A DNA stretch of 64,000 nucleotides from a bacterium (GCA_016703265.1 JADJCK010000003.1:620001-684000); one strand, 5' to 3'. Positions 1 through 8,870 are shown, counted from the first letter of the stretch. The notes: generated by a model from the sequence alone, not told the origin. Program-made: numbers and translations.

Positions 1-1305
1 TGTACAACGCGCCACGTTCGGCGAGCATGCTGATGAACAAGTCCTTTGCACCCGGACCCGGCGTGAAATCAACGGCAACGCTGCTGTACGGCTGGCCAGC
101 ATAGTCGAGCCCGGTCCCGCTCGACTTATTCACGTAACTGACGGCCGTCGGCTCAATGACTTGGAACTTAGCCGTTCCTGACAAGATGTCATCTGGGTAG
201 TTCACGATGTAGATGAAGTCGTAAAACCCCGGTGGCGGCAGGATGATGTCCGTGTCGCTTCCCGAATAAGACCATATGCCGTCTCCCGCAACCAAATCGC
301 CGGGCGGCCCTTGATCGGTCAGATTGAGTTGGCCCCAGTAGAAGCCGGATGGAGCGGTCATTCTTACTTGCGTAGGCGCGCCACCGCACGGGGAGACTCG
401 TACGGCAAATAGTGGGAGCGCAGGACTTGACTTGGACAGCGGATACTCGGCGTACGGGGCAACCAGCGGCGAGGGGAGGATTGGTACCTGGACATTCTTG
501 ATTGCGAAGCCGCCGCTAGCTGCCTGGCCGCGTGCGAACACCTCGACTGTCTTCGTTGAGGTGTCATAGAGAGCACCAGCAACGTTTGCGGAGTAAATGA
601 GGTCACCTGGCGTCACATCGCCATTGAGACCGTTGTCGAAGAGCTGCACCGGGTAAGCGCCGCCGCCAAGGTCAGATACGTCGGCAAAGACATCGACCGC
701 GGCCGGCGACTCAACATGGACCGCTAATAGGTTAGAAGCGCCGCAGGTAGGCCCTGCCGTTATCGGCGCGGCCTCTGCGGCAATGTCAATTGCCGATTCC
801 GAAAGATTGAAGCCGAATAGCTCTCCCGGTTGCCCAGTCGGAGTACCCGCTGCGGGCGCTCCCACAAAGATCTCGTCTTTTCCATCGCCGTCCTGATCGC
901 CGAGGTACCCCACGGATGAGCCGAATTCTGCGCCGTTCTCCAGGCCCGGCGGCACCAATTGCCACACTGATCTGGTCGTTATTGCGTTCCAGGGGCAGTG
1001 AACCACTGCACCTTGCAGTAGCCGAGGGCCACCAAGTACAATGGAGACCCGGCCGGTGCTCTGTCCATAGGTCGTTACGCGCCGACCCCCTATGATTAGG
1101 TCATTGAATTCATCGCCATCCACGTCACCCCGCAAGTCGAGCTGCTCGCCAAAAGTAGCCGGTCCATCTATTGTCGCGTGAAACGAAAGCGGCCCGGAGA
1201 CCGTGATCGGCCCAGGGCACACGTACACGGTGCCTGTTGACGACGTGCGGGTTGCCAATACTATATCCGCGACGGTGTCACCAGTTAGATCGCCACCCCG
1301 GCCGC
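1..1305 (-). CDS. FG-GAP repeat secreted protein, downstream part in a shifted frame (partial)
   Basis: Read on the minus strand this stretch stays open from about 1305 to the window edge, in a different frame from the upstream part that ends at 1285. It begins with a 'GDLTGDTVADIVLA' element, which is an FG-GAP/integrin-type calcium-binding blade like those in the upstream part, followed by another 'GDVDGDEFNDLIIGG' blade and 'GDQDGDGKDEIFVGA', and then Ig-like beta-rich sequence. It has no start codon of its own at the junction and is best seen as the continuation of the same gene after a one-base loss near the C4 run at 1296-1299. The 3' end lies outside the window, so the C-terminal tail cannot be read. 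Confidence 0.6.
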
Positions 1306-2232
1306 TTGCACAATCCCATCGATAGGAACAGTCTTCACAAGTGCTTCCCCGCCGCTGCCAGAAATGAGGATTTCGAATGGTGGATCGTCGTGGCTCTTTT
1401 CTAAGGGCCGGCCGAAGACTATGTAGACAGAGCCGCGATCGGCGTCACCGATGATCAGATCTCCGCAGTTGTCCCCAGTGATGCTTCGAACTCCAGCGAC
1501 CACCCCGCCGAACTGCGACCAGCCACCCACGCGCTGATATGTCGGCCGTATGATGACGTCGAATCGGTTGTCCTTATTGGGCCCGCCAAAGAAGACAAAG
1601 ACCTTCCCCGTCAATGCATCGGAGATGTGGTGGTCTGTGCCAACAATCACATCGGCGTAGGTGTCTCCGTTGAAATCGCAGGACGATACCACGTGGCCCG
1701 CATGGTCTGCAGTATCCAGGTAATCTGTAATACCAATAGAGAACGACAGCACATCTTCTTCCAGAGATTGCGAAAGCTGCGCGTAGTCAACTACTCGGCC
1801 GCGCTGGTTGTTTGCGTAAGGGGCACCCACGACGCATGTCGGCCGAACACCCAGGACAGAATCGACTGTATATGATTCAGCGAACGAGACCGCACGCCCA
1901 AACTCCCCGTTGTCGTTGGGCAATTGCGGGAGGCTGATCGCACCTCCAGCCGGCACCCCGTCGATAAACGGGCCGCACAACACAAATACGGCGCCTCCGT
2001 GCAACATGTGATAGGGGGCGCCGACGGCCAAATCCAGTTGATCGTCGTTGTTGAAGTAGCCCGATGCTGCGGCAGCACCATAATCCTGTCCCGGCCCGCC
2101 GGCAGCATCACCAAAAACCGACAAGATCACCTCTTGCGCGTACACCGGCGGTACGGCAGCAACGCAGGTAAGCAGCAGCGCTGCCAAGAGCAGCCGTCGG
2201 CCGTCGATCTGGTCCAATCTTGCCGTAACCAT
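1285..2232 (-). CDS. FG-GAP repeat secreted protein, N-terminal part (frameshifted)
   Basis: The product is 315 residues. The ATG at 2232 is chosen because GGAGG lies 5-6 bases upstream; the open frame extends to 2469 but that extension is rich in Cys/Arg and lacks a signal. Residues 1-30 form a Sec signal peptide ending 'VPPVYAQ'. Then come FG-GAP blades with Asp-rich loops ('FNNDDQLDLAVGAPY', 'DFNGDTYADVIVGTD', 'GDNCGDLIIGDAD'), the repeats of seven-bladed extracellular beta-propellers found in integrins and bacterial surface proteins. The frame stops at 1285 while the same repeat pattern carries on in another frame, so this is one gene split by an indel. GC is lower than in the rest of the window. 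Confidence 0.7.
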   Translation of the reverse strand: MVTARLDQIDGRRLLLAALLLTCVAAVPPVYAQEVILSVFGDAAGGPGQDYGAAAASGYFNNDDQLDLAVGAPYHMLHGGAVFVLCGPFIDGVPAGGAISLPQLPNDNGEFGRAVSFAESYTVDSVLGVRPTCVVGAPYANNQRGRVVDYAQLSQSLEEDVLSFSIGITDYLDTADHAGHVVSSCDFNGDTYADVIVGTDHHISDALTGKVFVFFGGPNKDNRFDVIIRPTYQRVGGWSQFGGVVAGVRSITGDNCGDLIIGDADRGSVYIVFGRPLEKSHDDPPFEILISGSGGEALVKTVPIDGIVQAAGVAI

Positions 2233-2570
2233 GTCATCCTCCGATTCGCAAATGTCCTGCACGAGGCCAGCGAATGCTGTCGTATGCTTGGCTGGGGACT
2301 GACGGCGCAGGCATACCGCGCTAGAGCGAATAGATCCGTCCGAGTCTTGTTGAAAGCTGAATCGCCCGGCGAAACTCGTTGCCCACTTGGGGTATGGATA
2401 GTGCAGGCTTGCGCCGCGGTCCGGAACCTTAGCACAAATGGACGGGGCCGAATCATGCCGGCGAGACACCCCCCATCACGTTTCGCCCCAATCTGAGCCA
2501 TGCTGAATCCAGCCTTGGGCAACTGCGCTGGATACTGCCGCAACAAGGCGGTGCGATAGAAATCGAGATG

Positions 2571-2599
2571 AGGCTACAGCCGCGCATTGGTATCGTCAA
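2571..2599 (-). promoter_or_regulatory. candidate promoter for the FG-GAP gene
   Basis: On the minus strand TTGACG (2599-2594) is followed after 17 bases by TAGCCT (2576-2571), a fair sigma-70-like pair about 340 bases upstream of the start at 2232. Sequence match only. Confidence 0.3.
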
Positions 2600-2600
2600 A

Positions 2601-2628
2601 TGAAATTGTCTTGCTCGCAGCAATTTCA
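2601..2628. promoter_or_regulatory. inverted repeat TGAAATTG-N12-CAATTTCA
   Basis: Two perfect 8-base arms with a 12-base spacer sit directly upstream of the candidate -35 element at 2594-2599. This could be an operator or a small hairpin; nothing in the window identifies a binding protein. Confidence 0.35.
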
Positions 2629-2993
2629 CGCTCGTGGGGGCGGCAATGCAATGGTTCTCGTCGTCAATGGCGCGCGCAAGTCATCGCGATCACCGAATCA
2701 GCCAAGGGTAGCGCGCGATGTTGCGTCGTGCCTTCCTAGCTACGGAAACGGCCACTGACGACGTCGCCACTTTCCCGGGCCGCGACGGAGACATGATCAC
2801 GCGCGGCGCCAGCCGCTGCTCCACTGCAAGCAAAGTCGGATTCAACATGCGCAGGGCGGCGCGGGCTTGGGCGCGGGTGAGCGCCGTTCTCAAACGTAGT
2901 CCACCAAGACCCCTGTCGATTCCCGTGCGAAAGATGATTAGCTCCTCGGTCGGGGCGCGCAGCGTGAATGCGAGAGAGAAAAATGGAAAATCT

Positions 2994-4178
2994 TTACCGA
3001 AAAAGCGCCTTAAGATCCCCCCACGACCTTTTCTCAACGGCCACCGGCTGCCCGATGAATGGGACGAAGTCCACAATGTAGTCGCACGTACGGATCCACG
3101 AGGCAATGCTGTCGGCGCTTGACGTTCCCCAGTCATTGTTTGTCAGGTCGAAATGGGGCAACCCTTCGCCCTGCGGACTCTCATCGCAAGGGTAGTTTTG
3201 CAGGATAGTGTACTGTGCGCCCCGAGCAAGAAGGCTCTCGTGCACCACCAATGAGTTCATCGAGTCGAAGTTCAATGAGGCCATTGCGACATCCAAGATG
3301 CTGACTCGTTCCATCCGGATATTGGGGCGCTCGCTGGCCCACACCGCATTCACCTGAGAGTCAAATGTGCAGTCTGTCAAGTTCGCCGTACTGTAGCCAA
3401 TGATCATGCCATTCGACACTTCGACTCTGCCTGCCGTTTGCGTGGAAAACATACAATTCGAAACCGTGGCGGCATCTACGCCAAGAAGCGCCAAGCCAGA
3501 AGCTCCGCCAAGGAATCTGCAGTCCGTCACGACTGCGGATGGTACACCCTGTAGATGAACGCCGGTCTGACTCCAGGTGTTGACCGTTGCCAGGCTGAAG
3601 TCGCAATCACTGATCAATACGGATGACAGCCCGGATGCCACAATGTGCTGATAGTTGCGGTATACCTGGTCAAAGCTGCAATCACGAACCTCAAGGGAGC
3701 CGCCGAATGCACACAACATCGAATGGGCGTTGGCCCGAAAACGACAGTTCGTGAAGACTGCGGCATCAGGTGCTTCAGCACAAGTCACTCCGTATCCCAT
3801 GTTCTCGAAGCCAATGCCCGAAACAAAGACGCGCCGATTGCCCCAATACGTGCCCGCGTCCATTCCCCGATTCCCGCCCTGGGTGAGATCCCAGGTTGTT
3901 GTGGGACCGATTATCGTCAACTCGGGGCCCGCCCCGATCAAAGTGAGTTCTGCTTGCCTCACAACAACGCGTACGAACGCGGTCCAGCCGGGCGTTGTCC
4001 AGATCGCACCCTCATTGTAGCGTCCCGGCCCTATCAGGATCGTATCGCCACTGGCCGCCGCATCTACCGCCAATTGGATCGACAAGTAGTCTCCGTGGCC
4101 GTCGCGCTCTACACGCAGTACGGCGCCAGCTGCAGGCGCAGCGCAGACCAATGCTGACAATAGAAGCAACGTTCGCAT
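2994..4178 (-). CDS. secreted right-handed beta-helix protein with W-G-x-x-K-x-L-F-R tail
   Basis: The product is 394 residues. The ATG at 4178 is chosen for the GGAGGAG 7-8 bases upstream and because it begins a clear Sec signal peptide ('MRTLLLLSALVCAAPAAGA'). Next comes 'DYLSIQLAVDAAASGDTILI GPG', split here by length, the opening of pectin-lyase-like parallel beta-helix proteins, followed by many short rungs of the type 'VFTNCRF', 'LEVRDCSF', 'VLISDCDF', 'ATVSNCMF'. The last residues are 'VAVEKRSWGDLKALFR', a tail shared with three other secreted products in this window. No catalytic residues are obvious; the protein is probably exported and may bind or cleave polysaccharide. GC is lower than in downstream genes. 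Confidence 0.75.
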   Translation of the reverse strand: MRTLLLLSALVCAAPAAGAVLRVERDGHGDYLSIQLAVDAAASGDTILIGPGRYNEGAIWTTPGWTAFVRVVVRQAELTLIGAGPELTIIGPTTTWDLTQGGNRGMDAGTYWGNRRVFVSGIGFENMGYGVTCAEAPDAAVFTNCRFRANAHSMLCAFGGSLEVRDCSFDQVYRNYQHIVASGLSSVLISDCDFSLATVNTWSQTGVHLQGVPSAVVTDCRFLGGASGLALLGVDAATVSNCMFSTQTAGRVEVSNGMIIGYSTANLTDCTFDSQVNAVWASERPNIRMERVSILDVAMASLNFDSMNSLVVHESLLARGAQYTILQNYPCDESPQGEGLPHFDLTNNDWGTSSADSIASWIRTCDYIVDFVPFIGQPVAVEKRSWGDLKALFR

Positions 4179-4241
4179 GAAACACTCCTCCAGCGCACGC
4201 CCGCCGGTCGACAGCCATCGCGAGCCAAGCCCAGCGACCAC

Positions 4242-4724
4242 CTACCACATCGGAAAATCAAACCCTCCCGACGGCTTCCCCAGCAACCGGCACATGGCCA
4301 CGACCTGGCCCTGGTGATGATACAGATGCGTCTGTGTGCGCAGCACGGCGTGCGCCGGCGCAAAGGTGCGCGTGCGGCCGCCCCAGGTGGCGTGCGGGCG
4401 CGCGGTGTTGAGCGTCTCGACGGCGACGGCGCGCAGGTACGACTCCGTGGCGGCGAAGACGCGGGCGCGCCAGGCCTCGAGCGTGGCGATGGTGGGGAAG
4501 TCGGCATCGTTGTCGTCGACCCGGACGATGCCGTTCAGCACGCCGATCCAGTACTCCTCGCCGCCGATGGCGTGGTGCAGTTGCAGGCGCACGGTGGGAT
4601 AGCCGAAGCCGGGCAGTTCGCGGTTCAGGTCGGCGGCGTCCAGCGTGGCGCAGTGGGCGAGCAGGTCGCGCAGGTTGCGGTGGCAGCGATCGTGCAGGTC
4701 GAGCAGGGCCTCGGGTGTGTGCAT
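4242..4724 (-). CDS. DinB-like four-helix metal-binding protein
   Basis: This 160-residue protein has the DinB/YfiT pattern: an N-terminal helix, then 'LHHAIGGEEYW' in the middle (about residues 49-59) and 'HLYHHQGQV' near the C-terminus (about 133-141). The paired histidines of these two helices are the usual metal ligands of the family, some members of which are thiol-dependent transferases acting on small molecules such as bacillithiol or mycothiol. The substrate cannot be told from sequence. It ends 63 bases upstream of the beta-helix gene and starts downstream of a short gap that contains one copy of the 14-base palindrome. Confidence 0.75.
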   Translation of the reverse strand: MHTPEALLDLHDRCHRNLRDLLAHCATLDAADLNRELPGFGYPTVRLQLHHAIGGEEYWIGVLNGIVRVDDNDADFPTIATLEAWRARVFAATESYLRAVAVETLNTARPHATWGGRTRTFAPAHAVLRTQTHLYHHQGQVVAMCRLLGKPSGGFDFPMW

Positions 4725-4757
4725 GGGCGGGCCTTTCCCGGCAGAGTCGGTGGATAC

Positions 4758-4771
4758 TTGCGCCGGCGCAA
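4758..4771. repeat. 14-base palindrome TTGCGCCGGCGCAA, copy 1
   Basis: A perfect palindrome in the 57-base gap between the rhodanese stop and the DinB start, preceded by AC. Identical copies lie at 45891-45904 and 59721-59734, also between genes. Confidence 0.6.
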
Positions 4772-4781
4772 CGGCGCCGGT

Positions 4782-5171
4782 TCAGCCGCAGCCGCAACTG
4801 CTGTTGCCTGCGCCCTTGCCGCCGGTGGTGGGGAAGCCGTCGCGCTTCCACCATTCCACGCCTCCGACCAGTTCCTTCACGCGGAAACGCAGGCGCGACA
4901 GGGCCAGCGCGCCCTTCGTCGAGGCGTTGCAGCCGATGCCGTCGCAGTAGGTGATGTAGAGCGCGGAGCGGTCGAATGTCGTCGTGGTGTCGGCGTTGAT
5001 TTCACGATGCGGCAGGCTGATGGCGCCGGGAATATGTTCGCGTTCGTAGGCCGCTGCAGAGCGGGCGTCGATCACGACGACGGCGGCATTGGTCATGCGC
5101 AGTTCATTGAGGTCGAAGCTGTCTATCTCGAAGGCAAGCTTGCTCTCGTAGAAGCTGAGTTGGTCGTCCAC
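4782..5171 (-). CDS. rhodanese-like single-domain protein with Cys-rich end
   Basis: The 129-residue product starts at GTG 5171, with GGGAG about 11 bases upstream and 20 bases after the preceding stop. It is a rhodanese domain: 'VVVIDARSAAAYEREHIPGA' (residues 31-50) and the active loop 'YCDGIGCNAS' with Cys76 placed like the sulfur-accepting cysteine. The double-Cys loop resembles sulfur-carrier rhodaneses rather than the RxGxR cyanide-detoxifying type. The end 'NSSCGCG' adds two cysteines (126, 128) outside the domain, which could bind metal or take part in thiol exchange; this is inference. It probably forms a two-gene unit with the upstream methyltransferase. Confidence 0.8.
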   Translation of the reverse strand: MDDQLSFYESKLAFEIDSFDLNELRMTNAAVVVIDARSAAAYEREHIPGAISLPHREINADTTTTFDRSALYITYCDGIGCNASTKGALALSRLRFRVKELVGGVEWWKRDGFPTTGGKGAGNSSCGCG

Positions 5172-5191
5172 CTGGCATCTGCTCCCGGTTG

Positions 5192-5827
5192 TCACGGCCT
5201 GGAGCCGTGCTGGAAAGTCTTCACGACGAAATTCTTGCCGCCGGCGGACAACTCCCGCCGGCATGAGGTTTCGGTCAGGCCCACGTCTTCTGCCGCATCG
5301 GCCAGCGCGTCCGGGTCCACGTGCCGCAGGCGCGCGGCCAGGGCGCCGAGGCTGACGTACGGCGACGGCGTCACGGCGGCCACATCGGGACTCGGCTCCT
5401 GCAGCACCACGGCCAGCACGCCGTCGGGGGCCAGCATGGCGGCCACGGTGCGCAGAGCCGGCGCCACTTCGACATACTCGAACAGGAGGGCCGCGTAGGC
5501 CAGTGCCACGGGCTCGCAGCGCAGGTCCTGCTCCACATCGCCGCAGATCGTCTCGAAGCACGCGAAACGGTCGGCAAAGCGCGCGCGGGAAGTGTTCACA
5601 TACGCGGGGTTCAGGTCCACGGCCACCACGCGCCGCGTCACCGCGGGGTCGATGAGCTCGCAGCCGTTGCCGCCGGCGCAGCCGAGCAGGGCCACCGAGG
5701 CCGGGCGATGCGCCCGCAGCAGGTCAGCCAGGACATCGCCCAGCAGGGCGGCCTGCGCCACCTGCGGCAGCGCCATGTGCGCCTCGTAGTCCGCCAGCGG
5801 AATCTCCAGCCAGGGATTGTGCGCCAT
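5192..5827 (-). CDS. class I SAM-dependent methyltransferase
   Basis: This 211-residue protein has a Rossmann methyltransferase core: motif I 'VALLGCAGGNGCELI' (about 46-60), the acidic end of beta-2 'VVAVDLNPAYV' (67-77), and 'GDVEQDL' then 'ALLFEYVEVAPALRTVAAML' in place of motifs II-III. The substrate is unknown. It begins at ATG 5827 and faces the plus-strand gene at 5962, so the 134 bases between them must hold two divergent start signals, none of which match consensus clearly. Confidence 0.75.
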   Translation of the reverse strand: MAHNPWLEIPLADYEAHMALPQVAQAALLGDVLADLLRAHRPASVALLGCAGGNGCELIDPAVTRRVVAVDLNPAYVNTSRARFADRFACFETICGDVEQDLRCEPVALAYAALLFEYVEVAPALRTVAAMLAPDGVLAVVLQEPSPDVAAVTPSPYVSLGALAARLRHVDPDALADAAEDVGLTETSCRRELSAGGKNFVVKTFQHGSRP

Positions 5828-5961
5828 GTTCCCTCCAGGCTTTCGGGGTACCCATCATGATACACCATCACTAACCGGCTGACAGCGCTATCGGCAATGA
5901 CTATGTTCACGGTGGCCGACCGGCCGTATTCAGCATTGTACCCGGGCCAACCGGAGCATCC

Positions 5962-7062
5962 ATGTCCCGTCTTGCCCGCCTGCTGCTGCCGATGATGGTT
6001 CTGGCCGTGGCCAGCGGCGCGCGCGCCGACGACCGCTCCACGGAGTTCGCGACCGGACCGCTGGCGGAGCCGGTGGCGCCGCGCGACCTGCGCGAGCTCC
6101 TGGCCACCGTCGACGCGAAGTACCCGCTGCGCGTGACGTTATCGACCCGCGAGATCATCGAAGGCCATCCTTGGCGCGTCTATGGCGACACGCTGCTGCT
6201 GGTGCCGCCGACCGAGTACGCCGCCGGCATCGCGACCCCCGACCCGGCGCACCTGCTGGCGGCGCCCGTGACTGACATCATCAGGGTGCAGCAGCGTCAA
6301 TCGGGCCTGGCCCGGGGCGCCGGCTGGGGCGCCAAGTCGGGCGCGCTGGTGGGCGGCGGGCTCGGCGTGCTGCTGGGCGTGGTCGTGGCGGCCATCTCCG
6401 AAGACGGCGACGACGATATCGGCGATGTCGGCGTGGTCGCGATGGCCAGCCTCATGGGCGCGGGCACCGGCGCGTTGTTCGGCAGCGGCATCGGCGCCGG
6501 CGTCGGGGCCATGACACACGACTGGTACACGATCTGGCCGTTGGGTGACAGCCAGGGCGGTGAACATCCCGACGGGACCGTCGCCCGCACGCGGATGTGC
6601 GTGGAAGCGGGCTGGTCGCACGACACGGACGCGATCGAGGACGGCAGCGGACCCGGCGGGCGCCTGGGGATCCTGCGACGCCTGGGCGATCGCGTCGAGA
6701 TGGGTCCCTTCGTCGAGTACCACAACATCAGGGGCCTGGTCCTGAACGAGTACCAGTATTACTACCCCTACGACGACTACGTGCCGTATCCCACTTCGAC
6801 GAGCAGCCAGCTGTCGCTCGGCCTGGATGTGCGCGTGAACAGTACGACGGTCGGGTCGCGGCCGTTCTTCGACAGCGGCATCGGCTGGTGCGCTGCGGGT
6901 GACCTCTTCCTGGGCGCCCATCTGGGCGCAGGCCTGCGCTGGCGGGGCGACAACCACAACGAGTACAGCCTGGCGCTGCGACGCTACTTCGCGCTGACCG
7001 GCACCGACGGCGAGCGCGGCCGATTCTGGGCCGTGTCCGCGGGAATCACGTTCGGACCGTGA
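5962..7062 (+). CDS. exported glycine-zipper protein, first of a tandem pair
   Basis: The 366-residue product starts at ATG 5962 behind GGAGCATCC. Residues 1-23 are a signal peptide ('MSRLARLLLPMMVLAVASG'). After a beta-rich N-terminal part ('RVTLSTREIIEGHPWRVYGD') comes a glycine-zipper stretch (about 125-180, e.g. 'GALVGGGLGVLLGVVVAA') of the type that inserts in or packs against membranes. The C-terminal third alternates aromatic and polar residues and ends 'WAVSAGITFGP', like a small outer-membrane barrel. The next gene is a diverged copy with the same order of parts. The function is not known. Confidence 0.6.
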   Translation: MSRLARLLLPMMVLAVASGARADDRSTEFATGPLAEPVAPRDLRELLATVDAKYPLRVTLSTREIIEGHPWRVYGDTLLLVPPTEYAAGIATPDPAHLLAAPVTDIIRVQQRQSGLARGAGWGAKSGALVGGGLGVLLGVVVAAISEDGDDDIGDVGVVAMASLMGAGTGALFGSGIGAGVGAMTHDWYTIWPLGDSQGGEHPDGTVARTRMCVEAGWSHDTDAIEDGSGPGGRLGILRRLGDRVEMGPFVEYHNIRGLVLNEYQYYYPYDDYVPYPTSTSSQLSLGLDVRVNSTTVGSRPFFDSGIGWCAAGDLFLGAHLGAGLRWRGDNHNEYSLALRRYFALTGTDGERGRFWAVSAGITFGP

Positions 7063-8243
7063 GCATGCGCGCAACACTCCTCCTGCTGGCTTGCCTGTGC
7101 ACCGCCTGCCCGGCCGCGGCGCAGTACCCGCTGCGCATGCCCCCGCAGCCCAACGTGCCGCCGGCGCCGCTGCCGCCGCTGCCGCGGCCCGTGCCGCCGG
7201 CACCGCCGGCGCCACCCGCGCGGGCATCCCGATCAGCATCCGCCGATTCCGCCGAAACCGCGCGCCTGCACGCGTTCCTGAGGGCGCTGGGCGGCCGCAG
7301 CATGCTGCGCCTGTCGCTGCTCTCGCGCGAGGAGTTCGAGGGTTTTCCCCGCGCCATCACCGGCGACACGCTTTGGCTGGCGCCGCACGCCGAGGACAGC
7401 CGGCGCGTGCCGGTGGTCCTCAGTCAGGTTGCGCGCGTGCAGCAGCGGCGATCGGGCGCCGCCGAAGGCCGCGAGACGGGCGGAAGATCCGGGTTCGTGA
7501 TCGGCGCGCTTCTCGGTGGCCTGGTGGGTTCGGCACTCGCGGGGCTGGGCGGCGAGGAGACCAGTGACGTGCCCGTCATCATCGGCTGCGCCATGGCCGG
7601 CGGTGCTGTCACGGGCATGGCCGGCAGCCTGCTTGGCGCCGGCGTGGGTGCGACGAGCCACGCCTGGCACGCTGTGTGGCCGGAAGACGACAAGGCGCGC
7701 GCCGGGGCGATCGCCGCGGCGCGGGTGGCTGCTGCGAGCGACAAGTCACAGACAGACAAGTCACCAATCGAAAAGCCGCCTGTCTACACCCGTGTGCTGG
7801 TCGAGTTCGGCCACGCCGCCGCGGCCGGCGACACCTACGATACCAAAGGCCTGGAACTGGGCGCCGGCCTGCTCGGCCGACCGGCGCCCGGGGTCGATCT
7901 GGGACCGGTCATCCGCTTCCACGCGCTCGGCGGGCGCGCCGACGTACCGCCCAGCAGCGGCAACGGCACCTACACCGAACTGCAGTCGATCGCGACGATC
8001 AGCCTCGACCTTCGCTGGACGCCGGCGACCGCCGGCTGGCGGCCGTGGCTCGACGGCGGCCTCGGCGTCTCGCTGGCCAACGACGTGTTCACCTCGGCCC
8101 ATCTCGGCCTCGGCCTGCGCCTGCGCGACAGCCACGGCCACGACTACGGCCTGACCGTGCGTCGCCACGCGGCGCTGGTCGACGTCACCGACGGGCTCGA
8201 CGGCTGGTGGACGGCCGGCGCCGTGGTGACGTTCTCGCCTTAG
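7059..8243 (+). CDS. exported glycine-zipper protein, second of a tandem pair
   Basis: The 394-residue product starts at GTG 7059, whose last two bases and the next base form the stop of the upstream gene (GTGA overlap); an ATG two codons later is an alternative. It has a signal peptide, a proline-rich stretch (about 25-55), a 'LRLSLLSREEFEGFPRAITGD' segment aligning to 'LRVTLSTREIIEGHPWRVYGD' of the first copy, a glycine zipper ('GALLGGLVGSALAGLGG') and a barrel-like end 'TAGAVVTFSP'. The pair looks like an old duplication kept in one transcript, perhaps forming a heteromeric envelope structure. Confidence 0.6.
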   Translation: MSMRATLLLLACLCTACPAAAQYPLRMPPQPNVPPAPLPPLPRPVPPAPPAPPARASRSASADSAETARLHAFLRALGGRSMLRLSLLSREEFEGFPRAITGDTLWLAPHAEDSRRVPVVLSQVARVQQRRSGAAEGRETGGRSGFVIGALLGGLVGSALAGLGGEETSDVPVIIGCAMAGGAVTGMAGSLLGAGVGATSHAWHAVWPEDDKARAGAIAAARVAAASDKSQTDKSPIEKPPVYTRVLVEFGHAAAAGDTYDTKGLELGAGLLGRPAPGVDLGPVIRFHALGGRADVPPSSGNGTYTELQSIATISLDLRWTPATAGWRPWLDGGLGVSLANDVFTSAHLGLGLRLRDSHGHDYGLTVRRHAALVDVTDGLDGWWTAGAVVTFSP

Positions 8244-8327
8244 CCCGGGAACCGCCGCCCGCCTTGCCGCGTATCAAACCGGTTGCCCCCTTCCCTGCTT
8301 CGCGACCTCCGAAAGGGCCGCATCTCC

Positions 8328-8870
8328 ATGAAGGCCAGCCTGCTCAACCGCCGGACCCACTACTGGGCCACCGCCCTGGTCGCCCTGCCGGTGCTGGTGA
8401 TCATCACCACCGGGCTGATGCTACAGGTGAAGAAGCACTGGACCTGGGTGCAGCCGCCCGAGCAGCGCGGCACCGGGACCGTGCCGGTGGTCGGGTTCGA
8501 GACCATCCTCGACGGCGTGCGCGCCGTACCCGCATTGCAGGTGGCCGGATGGGATGATGTGCGCCGGCTGGACGTGCGCCCGGGGCGCGGGGTGGCCAAG
8601 GTCTGGCTGAAGAACGGCTGGGAGGCGCAGGTGGACCTGGGCACCGGTCGCGTGCTGCAGAGCGCTTACCGTCGCTCAGACCTGATCGAGTCGCTGCACG
8701 ACGGTTCGTTCTTCGGCGGCGAGGCGGGGCGGCTGGGCGTGTTCCTGCCCGCGGGCATCATCCTGTTCGTCATGTGGGTGACGGGCATCTGGATGTTCGC
8801 GGCCCCGCTGCTGGCGAAGCGGCGGCGAAGCCGGCTGCGACGGCCTGAAGCGATGCGCAAGGCGGCCTGA
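8328..8870 (+). CDS. PepSY-associated membrane protein
   Basis: This 180-residue protein starts at ATG 8328, chosen over an upstream TTG because 'MKASLLNRRTHYWATALVAL' is the usual beginning of PepSY-associated TM proteins (PF03929 type). It has two membrane segments, about 11-32 and 139-163, flanking a periplasmic domain with a 'VWLKNGWEAQVDLGTGRVL' PepSY-like core, then 'SLHDGSFFG' before the second helix. Family members often sit beside iron-uptake or flavin-reductase genes and are thought to carry electrons or sense in the membrane; the neighbours here do not fix the role. Confidence 0.7.
   Translation: MKASLLNRRTHYWATALVALPVLVIITTGLMLQVKKHWTWVQPPEQRGTGTVPVVGFETILDGVRAVPALQVAGWDDVRRLDVRPGRGVAKVWLKNGWEAQVDLGTGRVLQSAYRRSDLIESLHDGSFFGGEAGRLGVFLPAGIILFVMWVTGIWMFAAPLLAKRRRSRLRRPEAMRKAA

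Larger units (their letters stand above)
2233..2993. other. intergenic region without a convincing gene
   Basis: About 760 bases separate the FG-GAP gene and the beta-helix gene, both on the minus strand. Short open frames on both strands here lack ribosome binding sites and look like composition artefacts. The region holds a candidate minus-strand promoter (2571-2599) and a perfect 8-base inverted repeat (2601-2628). I see nothing else in it. Confidence 0.5.

Noticed and set aside
2690..3136. Overlapping open frames on both strands near 2.7-3.1 kb
   Set aside because: Neither has a ribosome site or a recognisable domain, and the minus-strand one runs into the real beta-helix gene in another frame.
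4350..4363. A near copy of the 14-base palindrome (TGCGCCGGCGCAA with one mismatch) inside the DinB gene
   Set aside because: It is in coding sequence and imperfect; such GC-rich 12-mers are expected by chance here, so it was not counted.
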